NCBI GenBank assembly: GCA_003242605.1 | Contig: QGUZ01000062.1 | Span: forward strand, 1-20,905 | DNA length: 20,905 nucleotides | From: Actinomycetota bacterium | Lineage (GTDB): Bacteria; Actinomycetota; Actinomycetes; Streptosporangiales; Streptosporangiaceae | Direction of reading: 5' to 3' | In this document: piece by piece, positions 1 to 7,822 of the stretch | Layout of the letters: every line of letters starts with the position of its first letter | Position numbering within the stretch: the stretch's first letter is position 1 | Notes under the pieces: model-generated | What the model saw: the letters and a program-made list of their open reading frames with translations, nothing else | Told to the model about the DNA's origin: nothing | Databases searched by the model: none | Translations under genes and position numbers: made by a program

Positions 1-1733
1 GTGGGCTCGCCGTCGGTGACGATGAGCACGACCGGCTCGAAGTCGGGGTGGCGGTCGAGGTGCCGCCCGGCGAGCAGCAGGGCGTGGTGCAGGTTCGTGC
101 CCTGCACCATGTCCCAGTCGAGCCCGGCGAGCTCGTCCGGCTGGAGCACCCGCGCGTAGTTGGAGAACCCGATGATCTGGACCGCGTCCTGCGGGAACCT
201 CGTGTCGACGAGGGTGTGCAGGGCGAGCGCGGTCTGCTTGGCCGCGGCCCAGGTGCCGCGCAGCGCCATCGAGTACGACAGGTCGACGAGCAGGCAGACC
301 GCGGCCGCGGTGCGCCGCTCGGTCTCGGCCACCTCGAAGTCCTCCACGGCGAGCCGTACGGCCCGGCCGGCCGCGCCTTTCCCGGGGCCGTTCCCCGTGC
401 CGTTCCCCGGGCGCACCCCGCCGCGCCGTACCGCGTTGACCACGGTGCGGACCACGTCGATCGGCTGCTCGTCGCCGAACCGCCACGGCCGGCTCGCCCC
501 GGTGAGCTCCCCGGCGGCGCCCGCGTCGTGCTGGTCGTGGTCGCCGCGCCGCCCGGACTCGAGCGAGGAGAACACCCGGCGCAGCGCGGTCTCGCCGAGC
601 CGGCGCACCGCCTTGGGGGTGAGCTCCAGCTTGCCGCGGCGGCGGCGCAGGTAGCCCTGCTCCTCCAGCTCGCGCTCGATGCGCTTGAGCATCTCCAGGT
701 CGTCGACGGCCGACCGGCCGAGCGCGCGCCGTACCGCGGCCTCGTCGATGTCGTCGAGCCGGGCGCCCGGGTAGTCCTGCCGCAGCGCGGTCTCCAGCTC
801 GGCGAGGTCGGCGAGCTCCTGCAGCGCGGTGGTGGCGTCGGCCATGCCGAGCGGCCGGTCGCCGGTCATCCGCTCCGGGGTGTCCCAGGCGAGGTCGGGG
901 CGGCGGGCGTACAGCTGCTCGCCGAGGCGGCGCATCTGGTCGGCGATCCCGGCCTGCTCCAGGGTCTGCTCCATCAGCGCCTGCAGCTCGGCGCGCTGCT
1001 CGGGGGTGAGCGAGGCGAGCAGGCGGCCGGCCGCGGCGGCACGGCGGGCGAGCAGGTCGACGAGCTCCTCGAGGTTGCGCGGGCGCTCCGGGAACAGGTC
1101 GCCGTACTTCTCCATGAACCGGTCGAAGTCGGCCTGGGTGTGCTCGCCACGGGCGTCCCGCTCGAGCATCTCGTTGAGCTCCGACAGCATCCGCCGGACG
1201 CGCTCCATCGCCTGCGGGTCGGCGTTCGCGAGCGCGTCCCGCATGCCGCGGAACCGGGCGTCGAGCACCTCGCGGCGCAGCAGGTCGCGCAGCTCCTCGA
1301 AGGTCCGCCGGGCGGCCGCGGACCGCCAGTCGTAGTCGGACAGCCGCCGGATCGCCTGGGCGGTGTCGGACGGCAGCGCGTCGAGCTCGGCCTCCCGCAT
1401 GCGGGCCTCGTCGCTCGGGTCGGGGAACAGCTCGGCCCGCTCCTGGCCGATCGCCTTGTCGAGCAGCGCCCGCGCCCGTTCCAGGATGCCGTCGAGCCGG
1501 CCGCGTTCCCGCAGCTCCCGGCGGCGTTCCCGGACCTGGCGGAGCAGCTCGTCGAGCCCGCGCCGGCCGGGCGCGCCGGGCAGGCCGCGGCGCAGCAGGT
1601 CGCGCAGCGCGTCCAGCGGGCCGGCCCCGGCCAGGATCGCGTCACCCATCTCGTCGAGGGCGGCACGCACGTCGTACGGCGGGGCCAGCGGGTCCGGCCC
1701 GTCGCGGTACTCGCCGTAACGGTAGCCGCTCAT
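1..1733 (-). CDS. VWA-domain protein, partner of AAA+ ATPase (C-terminus beyond window)
   Basis: The frame reads leftwards from an ATG at 1731-1733 (MSGYRYGEYRDG) with a good Shine-Dalgarno (GAGGAGGGA) just upstream, and stays open to base 1, so the C-terminus is outside the window. About 577 residues are visible. The first ~450 are charged, Arg/Glu/Leu-rich and mostly helical in character, with no recognised domain. From about residue 470 a von Willebrand factor A domain begins: the MIDAS DxSxS appears as VDLSYSM (about bases 270-295) and a later strand as LIVTDGEPT at the window edge. VWA proteins of this kind bind a metal ion and act with MoxR/chelatase-type ATPases. It lies 33 bp downstream of such an ATPase on the same strand, so the two are almost certainly co-transcribed. 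The substrate cannot be told from the sequence. I am confident of the VWA call and less so of any specific role. Confidence 0.9.
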   Translation of the reverse strand, partial: MSGYRYGEYRDGPDPLAPPYDVRAALDEMGDAILAGAGPLDALRDLLRRGLPGAPGRRGLDELLRQVRERRRELRERGRLDGILERARALLDKAIGQERAELFPDPSDEARMREAELDALPSDTAQAIRRLSDYDWRSAAARRTFEELRDLLRREVLDARFRGMRDALANADPQAMERVRRMLSELNEMLERDARGEHTQADFDRFMEKYGDLFPERPRNLEELVDLLARRAAAAGRLLASLTPEQRAELQALMEQTLEQAGIADQMRRLGEQLYARRPDLAWDTPERMTGDRPLGMADATTALQELADLAELETALRQDYPGARLDDIDEAAVRRALGRSAVDDLEMLKRIERELEEQGYLRRRRGKLELTPKAVRRLGETALRRVFSSLESGRRGDHDQHDAGAAGELTGASRPWRFGDEQPIDVVRTVVNAVRRGGVRPGNGTGNGPGKGAAGRAVRLAVEDFEVAETERRTAAAVCLLVDLSYSMALRGTWAAAKQTALALHTLVDTRFPQDAVQIIGFSNYARVLQPDELAGLDWDMVQGTNLHHALLLAGRHLDRHPDFEPVVLIVTDGEP

Positions 1734-1766
1734 CGTCCCTCCTCGGGTCGGGCGCGCAGGGTGGCC

Positions 1767-3215
1767 TCAGGTGCGGTACCGGGCCCCGCCGCCCTCGATC
1801 TCGTCCTTGGACAGGCGCCGCAGCAGGTAGAGGCCCTCGAGCGCGAACTCCAGCGCGGCGGCCGCGTGGCCGGGGGACTCGTCGCCCTCGCCCATGCCGA
1901 GCGCCGACATGATCTTGGCCAGGCCGGCCACCTGGCCGATCTGGCGCAGCAGCTCGGCCGCCGGGACGAGGTCGCCGGACTCCACCTGGACGCCCTCGCT
2001 GAACTTGTCGAGCAGCGGCGTGAAGTCGAGCGCGCCGAGGCGCTGCCGGAAGGTCTCGGCGGTGGCCCGGCGGAGCAGGTGGGCGAGCACCTCGGTCTCC
2101 CGCCCCTCCTCGCTCACCTCGAACTCGACCTTGCCGCGCAGCGTGTGCACCACGGCGGGCAGGTCGCAGATCCGGGTGACCGGGCGCTCCTCGCCGGTGA
2201 TCGCGGCCCGCCGTACCGCGGAGGCGGCGGCGGTCTCGGCGGCGGCGATGGAGAACCGGGCGGACACGCCGGAGCGGGCGTCCACCGCGGTGGACTCGCG
2301 CACCAGCCGGGTGAACCGCGCGATCACCTCGACGAGGTGGTCGGGCAGGTCCGCGCCGAGGGTCTCCCAGTCGAGCCGGGCCTCCTGCCGGATCAGCCGC
2401 AGCTCGGCGTCGAGGTCGAGCGGGTAGTGGGTGCGGATCTCCGCGCCGAACCGGTCCTTGAGCGGGGTGATGATGCGGCCGCGGTTGGTGTAGTCCTCGG
2501 GGTTGGCGCTCGCGATCAGCAGGATGTCGAGGGGCAGCCGCAGGTTGTAGCCGCGGATCTGGATGTCGCGCTCCTCGAGCACGTTGAGCAGCGCGACCTG
2601 GATGCGCTCGGCGAGGTCGGGGAGCTCGTTGACGGAGAAGATGCCGCGGTTGGTGCGGGGCACGAGGCCGTAGTGCACGGTCTCCGGGTCGCCGAGGGTA
2701 CGGCCTTCGGCGATCTTGATCGGGTCGACGTCGCCGATGAGGTCGCCCACCGAGGTGTCGGGGGTGGCGAGCTTCTCGCCGTACCGCTCGTCCCGGTGCC
2801 GCCACGCCACCGGCAGGTCGTCGCCCATCTCCTCGGCGAGCCTGCGGCAGCGCACGCAGACCGGCGCGTACGGGTGGTCGTTGATCTCGCAGCCGGCGAT
2901 GACCGGGGTCCACTCGTCGAGCAGCCCGGCGACGGTGCGGATGAGCCGGGTCTTGCCCTGGCCGCGTTCGCCGAGCAGGACGATGTCGTGGCCGGCGAGC
3001 AGGGCCCGCTCGAGGTGGGGGAGCACGGTGTCGTCGAAGCCGACGATGCCGGGGAAGCGGGGCTCGCCGGAACGCAGCCGGGCGAGCAGGTTCTCGCGGA
3101 TCTCGGCCTTGACCGTGCGGTGGACGTGACCGGTCTCGCGGAGTTCACGCAGAGTGTGAACCTCTGGGATTGGATGCACGGGATCGAGACTATGTCGCGT
3201 CTCGCCGTAGCGCAC
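1767..3215 (-). CDS. Mg-chelatase subunit I / MoxR-like AAA+ ATPase
   Basis: A 482-residue AAA+ ATPase. Walker A is GERGQGKT at residues 82-89. The Walker B region is degenerate around NRGIFSVNELPDL (189-201). The sensor-1/pre-sensor block follows as IASANPEDYTNRGRIITPLKDRF (about 234-256). These are family features of the ChlI/BchI-like branch of MoxR ATPases, which remodel partner proteins together with a VWA protein, here encoded 33 bp downstream. Three cysteines (C109, C120, C123) sit just after Walker A in an insertion, which could hold a metal. The chosen start is a GTG at 3213-3215; a GGAGG lies directly against it, closer than ideal, so a GTG at 3177-3179 is an alternative. The conserved part begins around residue 22 (LRELRETGHV). 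The gene is divergent from the FIST gene. Role in porphyrin synthesis is unlikely; no other chelatase subunit is nearby. Confidence 0.9.
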   Translation of the reverse strand: MRYGETRHSLDPVHPIPEVHTLRELRETGHVHRTVKAEIRENLLARLRSGEPRFPGIVGFDDTVLPHLERALLAGHDIVLLGERGQGKTRLIRTVAGLLDEWTPVIAGCEINDHPYAPVCVRCRRLAEEMGDDLPVAWRHRDERYGEKLATPDTSVGDLIGDVDPIKIAEGRTLGDPETVHYGLVPRTNRGIFSVNELPDLAERIQVALLNVLEERDIQIRGYNLRLPLDILLIASANPEDYTNRGRIITPLKDRFGAEIRTHYPLDLDAELRLIRQEARLDWETLGADLPDHLVEVIARFTRLVRESTAVDARSGVSARFSIAAAETAAASAVRRAAITGEERPVTRICDLPAVVHTLRGKVEFEVSEEGRETEVLAHLLRRATAETFRQRLGALDFTPLLDKFSEGVQVESGDLVPAAELLRQIGQVAGLAKIMSALGMGEGDESPGHAAAALEFALEGLYLLRRLSKDEIEGGGARYRT

Positions 3216-3329
3216 CCCTCCGATGTCGCGGATCTCCCGCCAACGAGTGACGTGAAGAACGCGTTGTTACCTCTGTAGTGGGGAGAAACGGGCCAAGGGG
3301 ACTAGCCGGACTAGTGGAAGGCGAGACTC
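3216..3329. promoter_or_regulatory. Divergent intergenic region, ATPase / FIST gene
   Basis: 114 bp between two divergent starts must contain both promoters. Visible items are a palindromic AACGCGTT near 3257-3266, a tandem GGACTAG repeat at 3299-3305 and 3308-3314, and the GGAAGGCGAG Shine-Dalgarno of the FIST gene. No convincing -35/-10 pair was found on either strand. Confidence 0.4.
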
Positions 3330-4520
3330 ATGGCAGTGTTGACGAGTCGCTTCGCCGACGGTCTCGCCGTGGGCGAGACGGATCTCGATCTGGTCGCGAC
3401 CGCGGAACGGGCGGTGCGTCAGGCCCTGTCGGGCCTGTCCGGTTCCCCGGACCTGGTGTGCTTCTTCATCTGCGGCGACGACCCCGACGACGTGACCCGG
3501 GCGGGCGTCCGAGCCATGGAGATGGCCCGCCGGGCCGGTGCGGACACGCACGTGATCGGATGCAGTTCCACGGGTGTGATCGGTGGCGGCCGCGGGATCG
3601 AGGTGACGCCCGCGGTGAGCGCGTGGGCGGCCACCCTCGACAAGGCGAGGATCATCCCGTTCGCGCTGGAGACGTTGCAGGCCGAGGACCGGTTCGTGGT
3701 GATCGGCCTGCCGGAGCGGGACGGCGAGGACCGCGCCGCGATCCTCCTCGCCGACCCCTACAGTTTCCCGACCGACGCGTTCGTCGAGCGCTCCGGCCAG
3801 GTGCTCGGCGGCCTGCCGCTGATCGGCGGGCTCGCCAACGGCCTGCAGGGCCGCGGCTCGGTACGGCTGTTCGCCGACGGCGAGGTGCTCACCGAGGGCG
3901 CGATCGGCGTGCTGCTCGGCGGCCCGATCGAGGTGGACACCGTGGTGAGCCAGGGCTGCCGCCCCATCGGCCGGTCGATGGTGGTCACCGCGGCCGAGGA
4001 CAACCTGCTGCTCGAGCTCGCCGGCCAGCCCGCGCTCGCCCGCCTGGAGGAGCTGGTCAGCTCCCTCGACGAGGACGAGCGGGAGCTCGTCGCCGCCGGG
4101 CTGCAGATCGGCATCGCCATGGACGAGTACGCCGAGCGGCACGAGCAGGGCGACTTCCTCATCCGGGGCGTGCTCGGCATCGACCCCGAGCGCGAGGCGG
4201 TCGCCATCGGCGACGTGGTCGAGGTGGGCCGCACGGTCCGCTTCCAGGTCCGCGACGCCGTCGCCGCCGACGAGGACCTCTACGAGACGCTCGACCGCTA
4301 CGTGGCGCAGGGCCGCCGCGTCGCCGGCGCCCTGCTGTTCTCCTGCAACGGCCGCGGCGCCACCATGTTCGGCTCCGCCGACCACGACCCGGCCGCGGTC
4401 CGCGAGGCGCTCGGCCCGATCGGCGTCGCCGGCTTCTTCGCCGCCGGCGAGATCGGCCCCGTGGCCGGCCGCAACCACGTCCACGGCTTCACCGCCTCCA
4501 TGCTCATCTTCCGCGGCTGA
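3330..4520 (+). CDS. FIST domain (FIST_N + FIST_C) protein
   Basis: 396 residues from ATG 3330, preceded by GGAAGGCGAG. The N-terminal half matches the FIST_N pattern: a strand DLVCFFICGDD (41-51), then the glycine-rich VIGCSSTGVIGGG (75-87), where family members carry GCSTAG-like motifs. The C-terminal half ends in ALLFSCNGRGATMFG and GFFAAGEIGPVAGRN, which are FIST_C signatures. FIST domains are thought to be small-ligand sensory domains in signal transduction. This protein has no attached kinase, HTH or membrane segment, so it is a soluble stand-alone FIST protein; how it would pass on a signal is unknown. It is transcribed away from the MoxR/VWA unit and converges with a small gene at 4590. 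Family call is strong; biological role is open. Confidence 0.9.
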   Translation: MAVLTSRFADGLAVGETDLDLVATAERAVRQALSGLSGSPDLVCFFICGDDPDDVTRAGVRAMEMARRAGADTHVIGCSSTGVIGGGRGIEVTPAVSAWAATLDKARIIPFALETLQAEDRFVVIGLPERDGEDRAAILLADPYSFPTDAFVERSGQVLGGLPLIGGLANGLQGRGSVRLFADGEVLTEGAIGVLLGGPIEVDTVVSQGCRPIGRSMVVTAAEDNLLLELAGQPALARLEELVSSLDEDERELVAAGLQIGIAMDEYAERHEQGDFLIRGVLGIDPEREAVAIGDVVEVGRTVRFQVRDAVAADEDLYETLDRYVAQGRRVAGALLFSCNGRGATMFGSADHDPAAVREALGPIGVAGFFAAGEIGPVAGRNHVHGFTASMLIFRG

Positions 4521-4589
4521 CCGGCCGCACCGAGGGCACGCGGCGGGCCCACCCCCACCCGTCGCCACGCCCGCCATCACCCGCGTTCC

Positions 4590-4967
4590 TCATCCCCGGC
4601 CTCCATCCCCGCGGTACGGCGTGCCGTACGCCTGCGGACCGCCGGGGCGTCGTCGACCCGCACCCGCCCCGTGTCCCGGGTCGCGCCACGCGCGGGCGAT
4701 CACCGGGCCGTACCGGTAGTCCGGGTGCGGCAGCGCGTTGAGATCCAGGTGCGCCGGGCGGATGCGGCCCGAGGCACCGTCCGGCATCGTGGTCAACGCC
4801 GCGAGCACGTGACGCTTCGCGGTCGTGAACGACTCGGTCACCCCGCACACGCCGCGCCCGTCGCCGCCCTCGACGTCGTAGACGTACAGCGGCGGCCACC
4901 ACGGCCACGGGAACACCCCGGCCGGGTACGGTTCCGCCCGGTGGCCGTCTCCGCGCGACGCCGTCAT
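4590..4967 (-). CDS. Small hypothetical protein divergent from XRE regulator
   Basis: 125 residues from an ATG at 4965-4967, with GAGGTGATCG directly before it as a well-placed Shine-Dalgarno. The N-terminal part is Trp/Pro-rich (FPWPWWPPLYVYD), followed by a compact, plausible globular stretch (VCGVTESFTTAKRHVLAAL) and a His/Tyr-rich segment (DLNALPHPDYRYGP). The last ~25 residues are Gly/Arg low complexity, and the DNA there contains an inverted repeat GTACGGC-gt-GCCGTAC (4614-4629). There are no membrane segments or signal peptide. I do not recognise a named family, though small proteins of this style next to a regulator are common in actinomycetes. It faces away from the XRE gene across 129 bp, which suggests it may be that regulator's target. 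Function is not assigned. Confidence 0.65.
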   Translation of the reverse strand: MTASRGDGHRAEPYPAGVFPWPWWPPLYVYDVEGGDGRGVCGVTESFTTAKRHVLAALTTMPDGASGRIRPAHLDLNALPHPDYRYGPVIARAWRDPGHGAGAGRRRPGGPQAYGTPYRGDGGRG

Positions 4968-5096
4968 CGATCACCTCGTTTTCCCCGTCGTTTGCCGTGA
5001 CGTGGTGTCATAGTTGTGTTGACTCTCCGTGACGAACAAGGTGCGCTGTGTCGCCGGATCGGCGCTGCGACGCGGTGCGACGGATCGCGAGGGGAC
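4968..5096. promoter_or_regulatory. Divergent promoter/operator region of small gene and XRE regulator
   Basis: 129 bp between divergent starts, visibly less GC-rich than its surroundings. A good -35 (TTGACT, 5019-5024) faces the regulator, but the -10 at the expected distance is poor (TGCGCT, 5042-5047). On the other strand TATGAC (complement of about 5007-5012) could be a -10 for the small gene. An inverted repeat TGAC-N5-GTCA (4998-5010) lies between the two and is a candidate operator. GAGGGG precedes the regulator ATG at 5097. Confidence 0.4.
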
Positions 5097-6461
5097 ATGG
5101 CGGAGCGATCGGACGCGGCCGGCCCCGCGCCCTGGGCGGCGTTCGGGGCGGTGCTGCGGATGTGGCGCGAGCGGCGCGGGCTGAGCCTGCGCGGGCTGGC
5201 CGAGCAGGTCCGGTGGGATCACTCGGTGATCGGCAAGTGGGAGCAGGGCAGGAACGCGCCGTCCGCCGACGCGGTCACGGCGCTGGAGCGCGCCCTGGAG
5301 ACCGGCGGGGAGCTGACCGAGGCCGCGCTGCGCGCGCAGGCGATGGAACTCGAACGGTTACGGGGAGAGATCCGGCGGTTGCGCAGCCGTACCCTGCCCG
5401 CGAGGGCCGAGAGCACAGAGGATGACGACGACATGGAACGGCGCGCGGCGATGCAGATCCTCGCCGGGCTCGGGACCACGGCGGTCGTGCCGCCGAGCGT
5501 GATCCAGACGATCCTGTTCGAGGTGAACCGCGCCATAGGCGATCGGGACGACTTCGGGCTCGACGAGTGGGAGCGGACCGTCTGGGAGTACGCCTATCGC
5601 GGCACGACCGGGCCGCTGGGAGCCACGATGCAGAACGTGGTGACGGACCTCGTCGAGGTGGGGCGTCTGCTGGATCGCACTACCGATCCGTTGGTACAAG
5701 CCGGGCTGCTGCGGGTCAGCTCCCAGCTTTCCGCGCTTCTCGCTGGACAGCTGGACGATGTGGGCGGCTATCAGGCCGCGTGGCAGGCATGGCGCACCGC
5801 GCGACGGGCCGCCGACGCCTCCGGGGACCGTGATCTGGCCGTGTGGATTCGCGCCAGGGAGGCGACGGGCGCGTACTACACCGGCAAACCGATCGAGGCG
5901 ATCACCCGTCTGGTCGATGAGGCCATCGGACTCGCCAAGGGCGCGCCGAGCGCCGGGCTGGCCAAGGCGTACGAGATCCGCGCGTTCGCGCTGGGCTCGC
6001 AGGGTGATGAGAGAGGCGCCCATGCCGCGTTGCGGGATCTGTCCGAGGTGTTCGATCGACTTCCGCCCGCGGTTACCAGCAACCGCCACCTCGTCGGGTT
6101 CAGTTTCACCGAGGACGAGGTGCGCTGGGATGCCGCCTACGTCTCCGCTCTCGTCGACGACAGGCGACGCGCGTCCCGATCTCTCGATACCGCGCTGGCC
6201 ACATACCCGCCCGAACTTGTGCACGGCATGGCGAATCTCAACTACATGCAGTCCCTCAGCCTCGTCCGTGACGGCGACGTGGCGGAGGGACTCAACCATG
6301 CGCTGACGAGTGCACAAGGGCTGCCCGTCAACGCGGCACGTCGGCACATCGCCGGTCAGATCCTCAAGGCGCTGCCGGAGAAGGCGCGTACGTCGTCGGC
6401 CGCCCGGTACCTGCGTGCCCTCACCGAGCCACCCGAGGCGGTGTCGCTTCCTCATAGCTGA
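5097..6461 (+). CDS. XRE-family HTH regulator with long TPR-like C-terminal domain
   Basis: 454 residues if translation starts at ATG 5097, which has GAGGGG at ideal spacing. An open frame extends 27 codons upstream to 5016, but that part has no ribosome site and would cover the promoter. Residues ~17-70 are a Cro/CI-type helix-turn-helix (LSLRGLAEQVRWDHSVIGKWEQGRNAPS). A Leu/Arg/Glu stretch at ~80-98 looks like a short coiled coil. The rest (~115-454) is Ala/Leu-rich helical sequence with repeated helix pairs (QAAWQAWRTARRAADASGDRDLAVWIRAREA), as in actinomycete XRE proteins whose C-terminus is a TPR-like peptide- or protein-binding domain. The small gene at 4590 is divergent from it. Ligand and regulon are unknown. 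Codon use is somewhat less GC3-biased than in the flanking metabolic genes. Confidence 0.88.
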   Translation: MAERSDAAGPAPWAAFGAVLRMWRERRGLSLRGLAEQVRWDHSVIGKWEQGRNAPSADAVTALERALETGGELTEAALRAQAMELERLRGEIRRLRSRTLPARAESTEDDDDMERRAAMQILAGLGTTAVVPPSVIQTILFEVNRAIGDRDDFGLDEWERTVWEYAYRGTTGPLGATMQNVVTDLVEVGRLLDRTTDPLVQAGLLRVSSQLSALLAGQLDDVGGYQAAWQAWRTARRAADASGDRDLAVWIRAREATGAYYTGKPIEAITRLVDEAIGLAKGAPSAGLAKAYEIRAFALGSQGDERGAHAALRDLSEVFDRLPPAVTSNRHLVGFSFTEDEVRWDAAYVSALVDDRRRASRSLDTALATYPPELVHGMANLNYMQSLSLVRDGDVAEGLNHALTSAQGLPVNAARRHIAGQILKALPEKARTSSAARYLRALTEPPEAVSLPHS

Positions 6462-6546
6462 TCGGTGGGCGGGATCTCTCCCGAAGGCCGATGCGGCGGC
6501 GCGACGGTTGCCCAGGTCACGGTGGCGGGCGTGGGAGACTGCCGGT

Positions 6547-7773
6547 ATGGAGCGCCGACGCCAGACCCCGCAGGTGAGCTACGAGGACGTGGTGGCCGCC
6601 CGCAAACTGCTCGACGACGTGATCGTGCGGACGCCGATGCAGTACTCGCGGGTGCTGTCGGAGCTCGTCGGCGGCCCGGTCTACCTCAAGTGCGAGAACC
6701 TGCAGCGGGCCGGCTCGTTCAAGATCCGCGGCGCGTACGTGCGGATCGCCCGGCTGAGCGAGGAGGAGCGGGCGCGCGGCGTGGTCGCGGCGAGCGCGGG
6801 CAACCACGCCCAGGGGGTGGCGCTCGCCTCGCAGCTGCTCGGCACGCAGGCGACCGTGTACATGCCGGAGGGCGCGCCGCTGCCGAAGGTGGAGGCGACC
6901 CGGGCGTACGGCGCGCAGGTGGTGTTCGCCGGGCAGACCGTGGACGCGGCGCTCGCCGAGGCGACCAAGTACGCCGAGCGGACCGGCGCGGTGTTCATCC
7001 ACCCGTTCGACCATCCGGACATCGTGGCCGGGCAGGGCACGCTCGGCCTGGAGATCGTCGACCAGCTGCCCGAGGTGGGCACGATCGTGCTGGCGATCGG
7101 CGGCGGCGGGCTCGCGGCCGGGGTGGCGCTCGCGGCCAAGACGCTGCGGCCCGGGGTGCGGGTGGTGGGCGTGCAGGCGGAGAACGCGGCCGCGTTCCCG
7201 CTCTCGCTCGCCGCGGGCCGCCCGGTCACCGTGGAGCCCAGCTCGACGATGGCCGACGGCATCGCGGTGGGGCGCCCCGGCGACCTCACCTTCGAGATGA
7301 TCCACTACCTCGTCGACCAGGTGGTCACGGTGCCGGAGGAGACCATCTCCCGGGCGCTGCTGCTCTGCCTCGAGCGCGCCAAGCTCGTGGTCGAGCCGGC
7401 CGGGGTGGCGGGGGTGGCCGCCCTGCTCGACCAGCCGCACATGGTCGAGCCGCCGGTCGCGGTGGTGCTCTCCGGCGGCAACATCGACCCGCTGCTGCTG
7501 TCGAAGCTGCTGCGCCACGGCCTCGCCGTCGCGGGCCGGTTCCTCGCCTTCCGCATCCGGCTCGCCGACCGCCCGGGCGCGCTCGCCGCGCTGCTCGGCC
7601 GCATCGCCGGCCTCGGCGCGAACGTGATCGACGTGGTGCACGAGCGCATGGGCCCGCGGCTGCGCCTCGACGAGGCCGAGGTGCTGCTGCACCTGGAGAC
7701 CAAGGGGCCCGACCACTGCGAGGAGGTGCTCCAGGCCCTCCGCGACGACGGCTACAAGCTGTTCTTCGGCTGA
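6547..7773 (+). CDS. ilvA: Threonine ammonia-lyase (threonine deaminase)
   Basis: 408 residues from ATG 6547 (MERRRQTPQVSYEDVV); a GGGAG lies about 10 nt upstream. It is a fold-type II PLP enzyme converting L-threonine to 2-oxobutanoate and ammonia, the first step toward isoleucine. The PLP lysine is K59 in GSFKIRGA, the substrate/carboxylate loop is SAGNHAQG (83-90), and the phosphate-binding glycine loop is GGGGLAAG (184-191). After ~residue 330 an ACT domain follows (FRIRLADRPGALAALLGRIAGLGANV), consistent with allosteric control. The length fits the short, single-ACT form common in Gram-positive bacteria. It could be a catabolic-type enzyme; the ACT domain makes a feedback-regulated role likely but does not decide it. 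No other ilv genes are nearby. It ends against a strong hairpin. Confidence 0.94.
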   Translation: MERRRQTPQVSYEDVVAARKLLDDVIVRTPMQYSRVLSELVGGPVYLKCENLQRAGSFKIRGAYVRIARLSEEERARGVVAASAGNHAQGVALASQLLGTQATVYMPEGAPLPKVEATRAYGAQVVFAGQTVDAALAEATKYAERTGAVFIHPFDHPDIVAGQGTLGLEIVDQLPEVGTIVLAIGGGGLAAGVALAAKTLRPGVRVVGVQAENAAAFPLSLAAGRPVTVEPSSTMADGIAVGRPGDLTFEMIHYLVDQVVTVPEETISRALLLCLERAKLVVEPAGVAGVAALLDQPHMVEPPVAVVLSGGNIDPLLLSKLLRHGLAVAGRFLAFRIRLADRPGALAALLGRIAGLGANVIDVVHERMGPRLRLDEAEVLLHLETKGPDHCEEVLQALRDDGYKLFFG

Positions 7774-7810
7774 GCCGTACGGCACGGCCCTTCGCTGAGC
7801 CGTACGGCTC
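7772..7810. terminator. Bidirectional hairpin terminator between ilvA and M1 peptidase
   Basis: GAGCCGTACGGC (7772-7783) and GCCGTACGGCTC (7799-7810) are exact reverse complements, giving a 12-bp stem with a 15-nt loop. It starts in the ilvA stop codon and lies 12 bp beyond the stop of the convergent peptidase gene, so it can serve both. The right arm is itself part of a 14-bp palindrome (7797-7810). There is no T-tract, as is usual in high-GC actinomycetes. Confidence 0.75.
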
Positions 7811-7822
7811 GGCGCGGGCGGC

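Noticed and set aside
48..3278. A 1076-residue open frame on the plus strand
   Set aside because: It is antisense to the VWA and AAA+ genes, rich in Val/Gly/Arg/Leu without any recognisable domain, and its existence follows from high GC third positions on the opposite strand.
5016..5096. 27-codon N-terminal extension of the XRE regulator
   Set aside because: No Shine-Dalgarno at 5016; it would overlap the TTGACT promoter element, whereas ATG 5097 has GAGGGG at good spacing.
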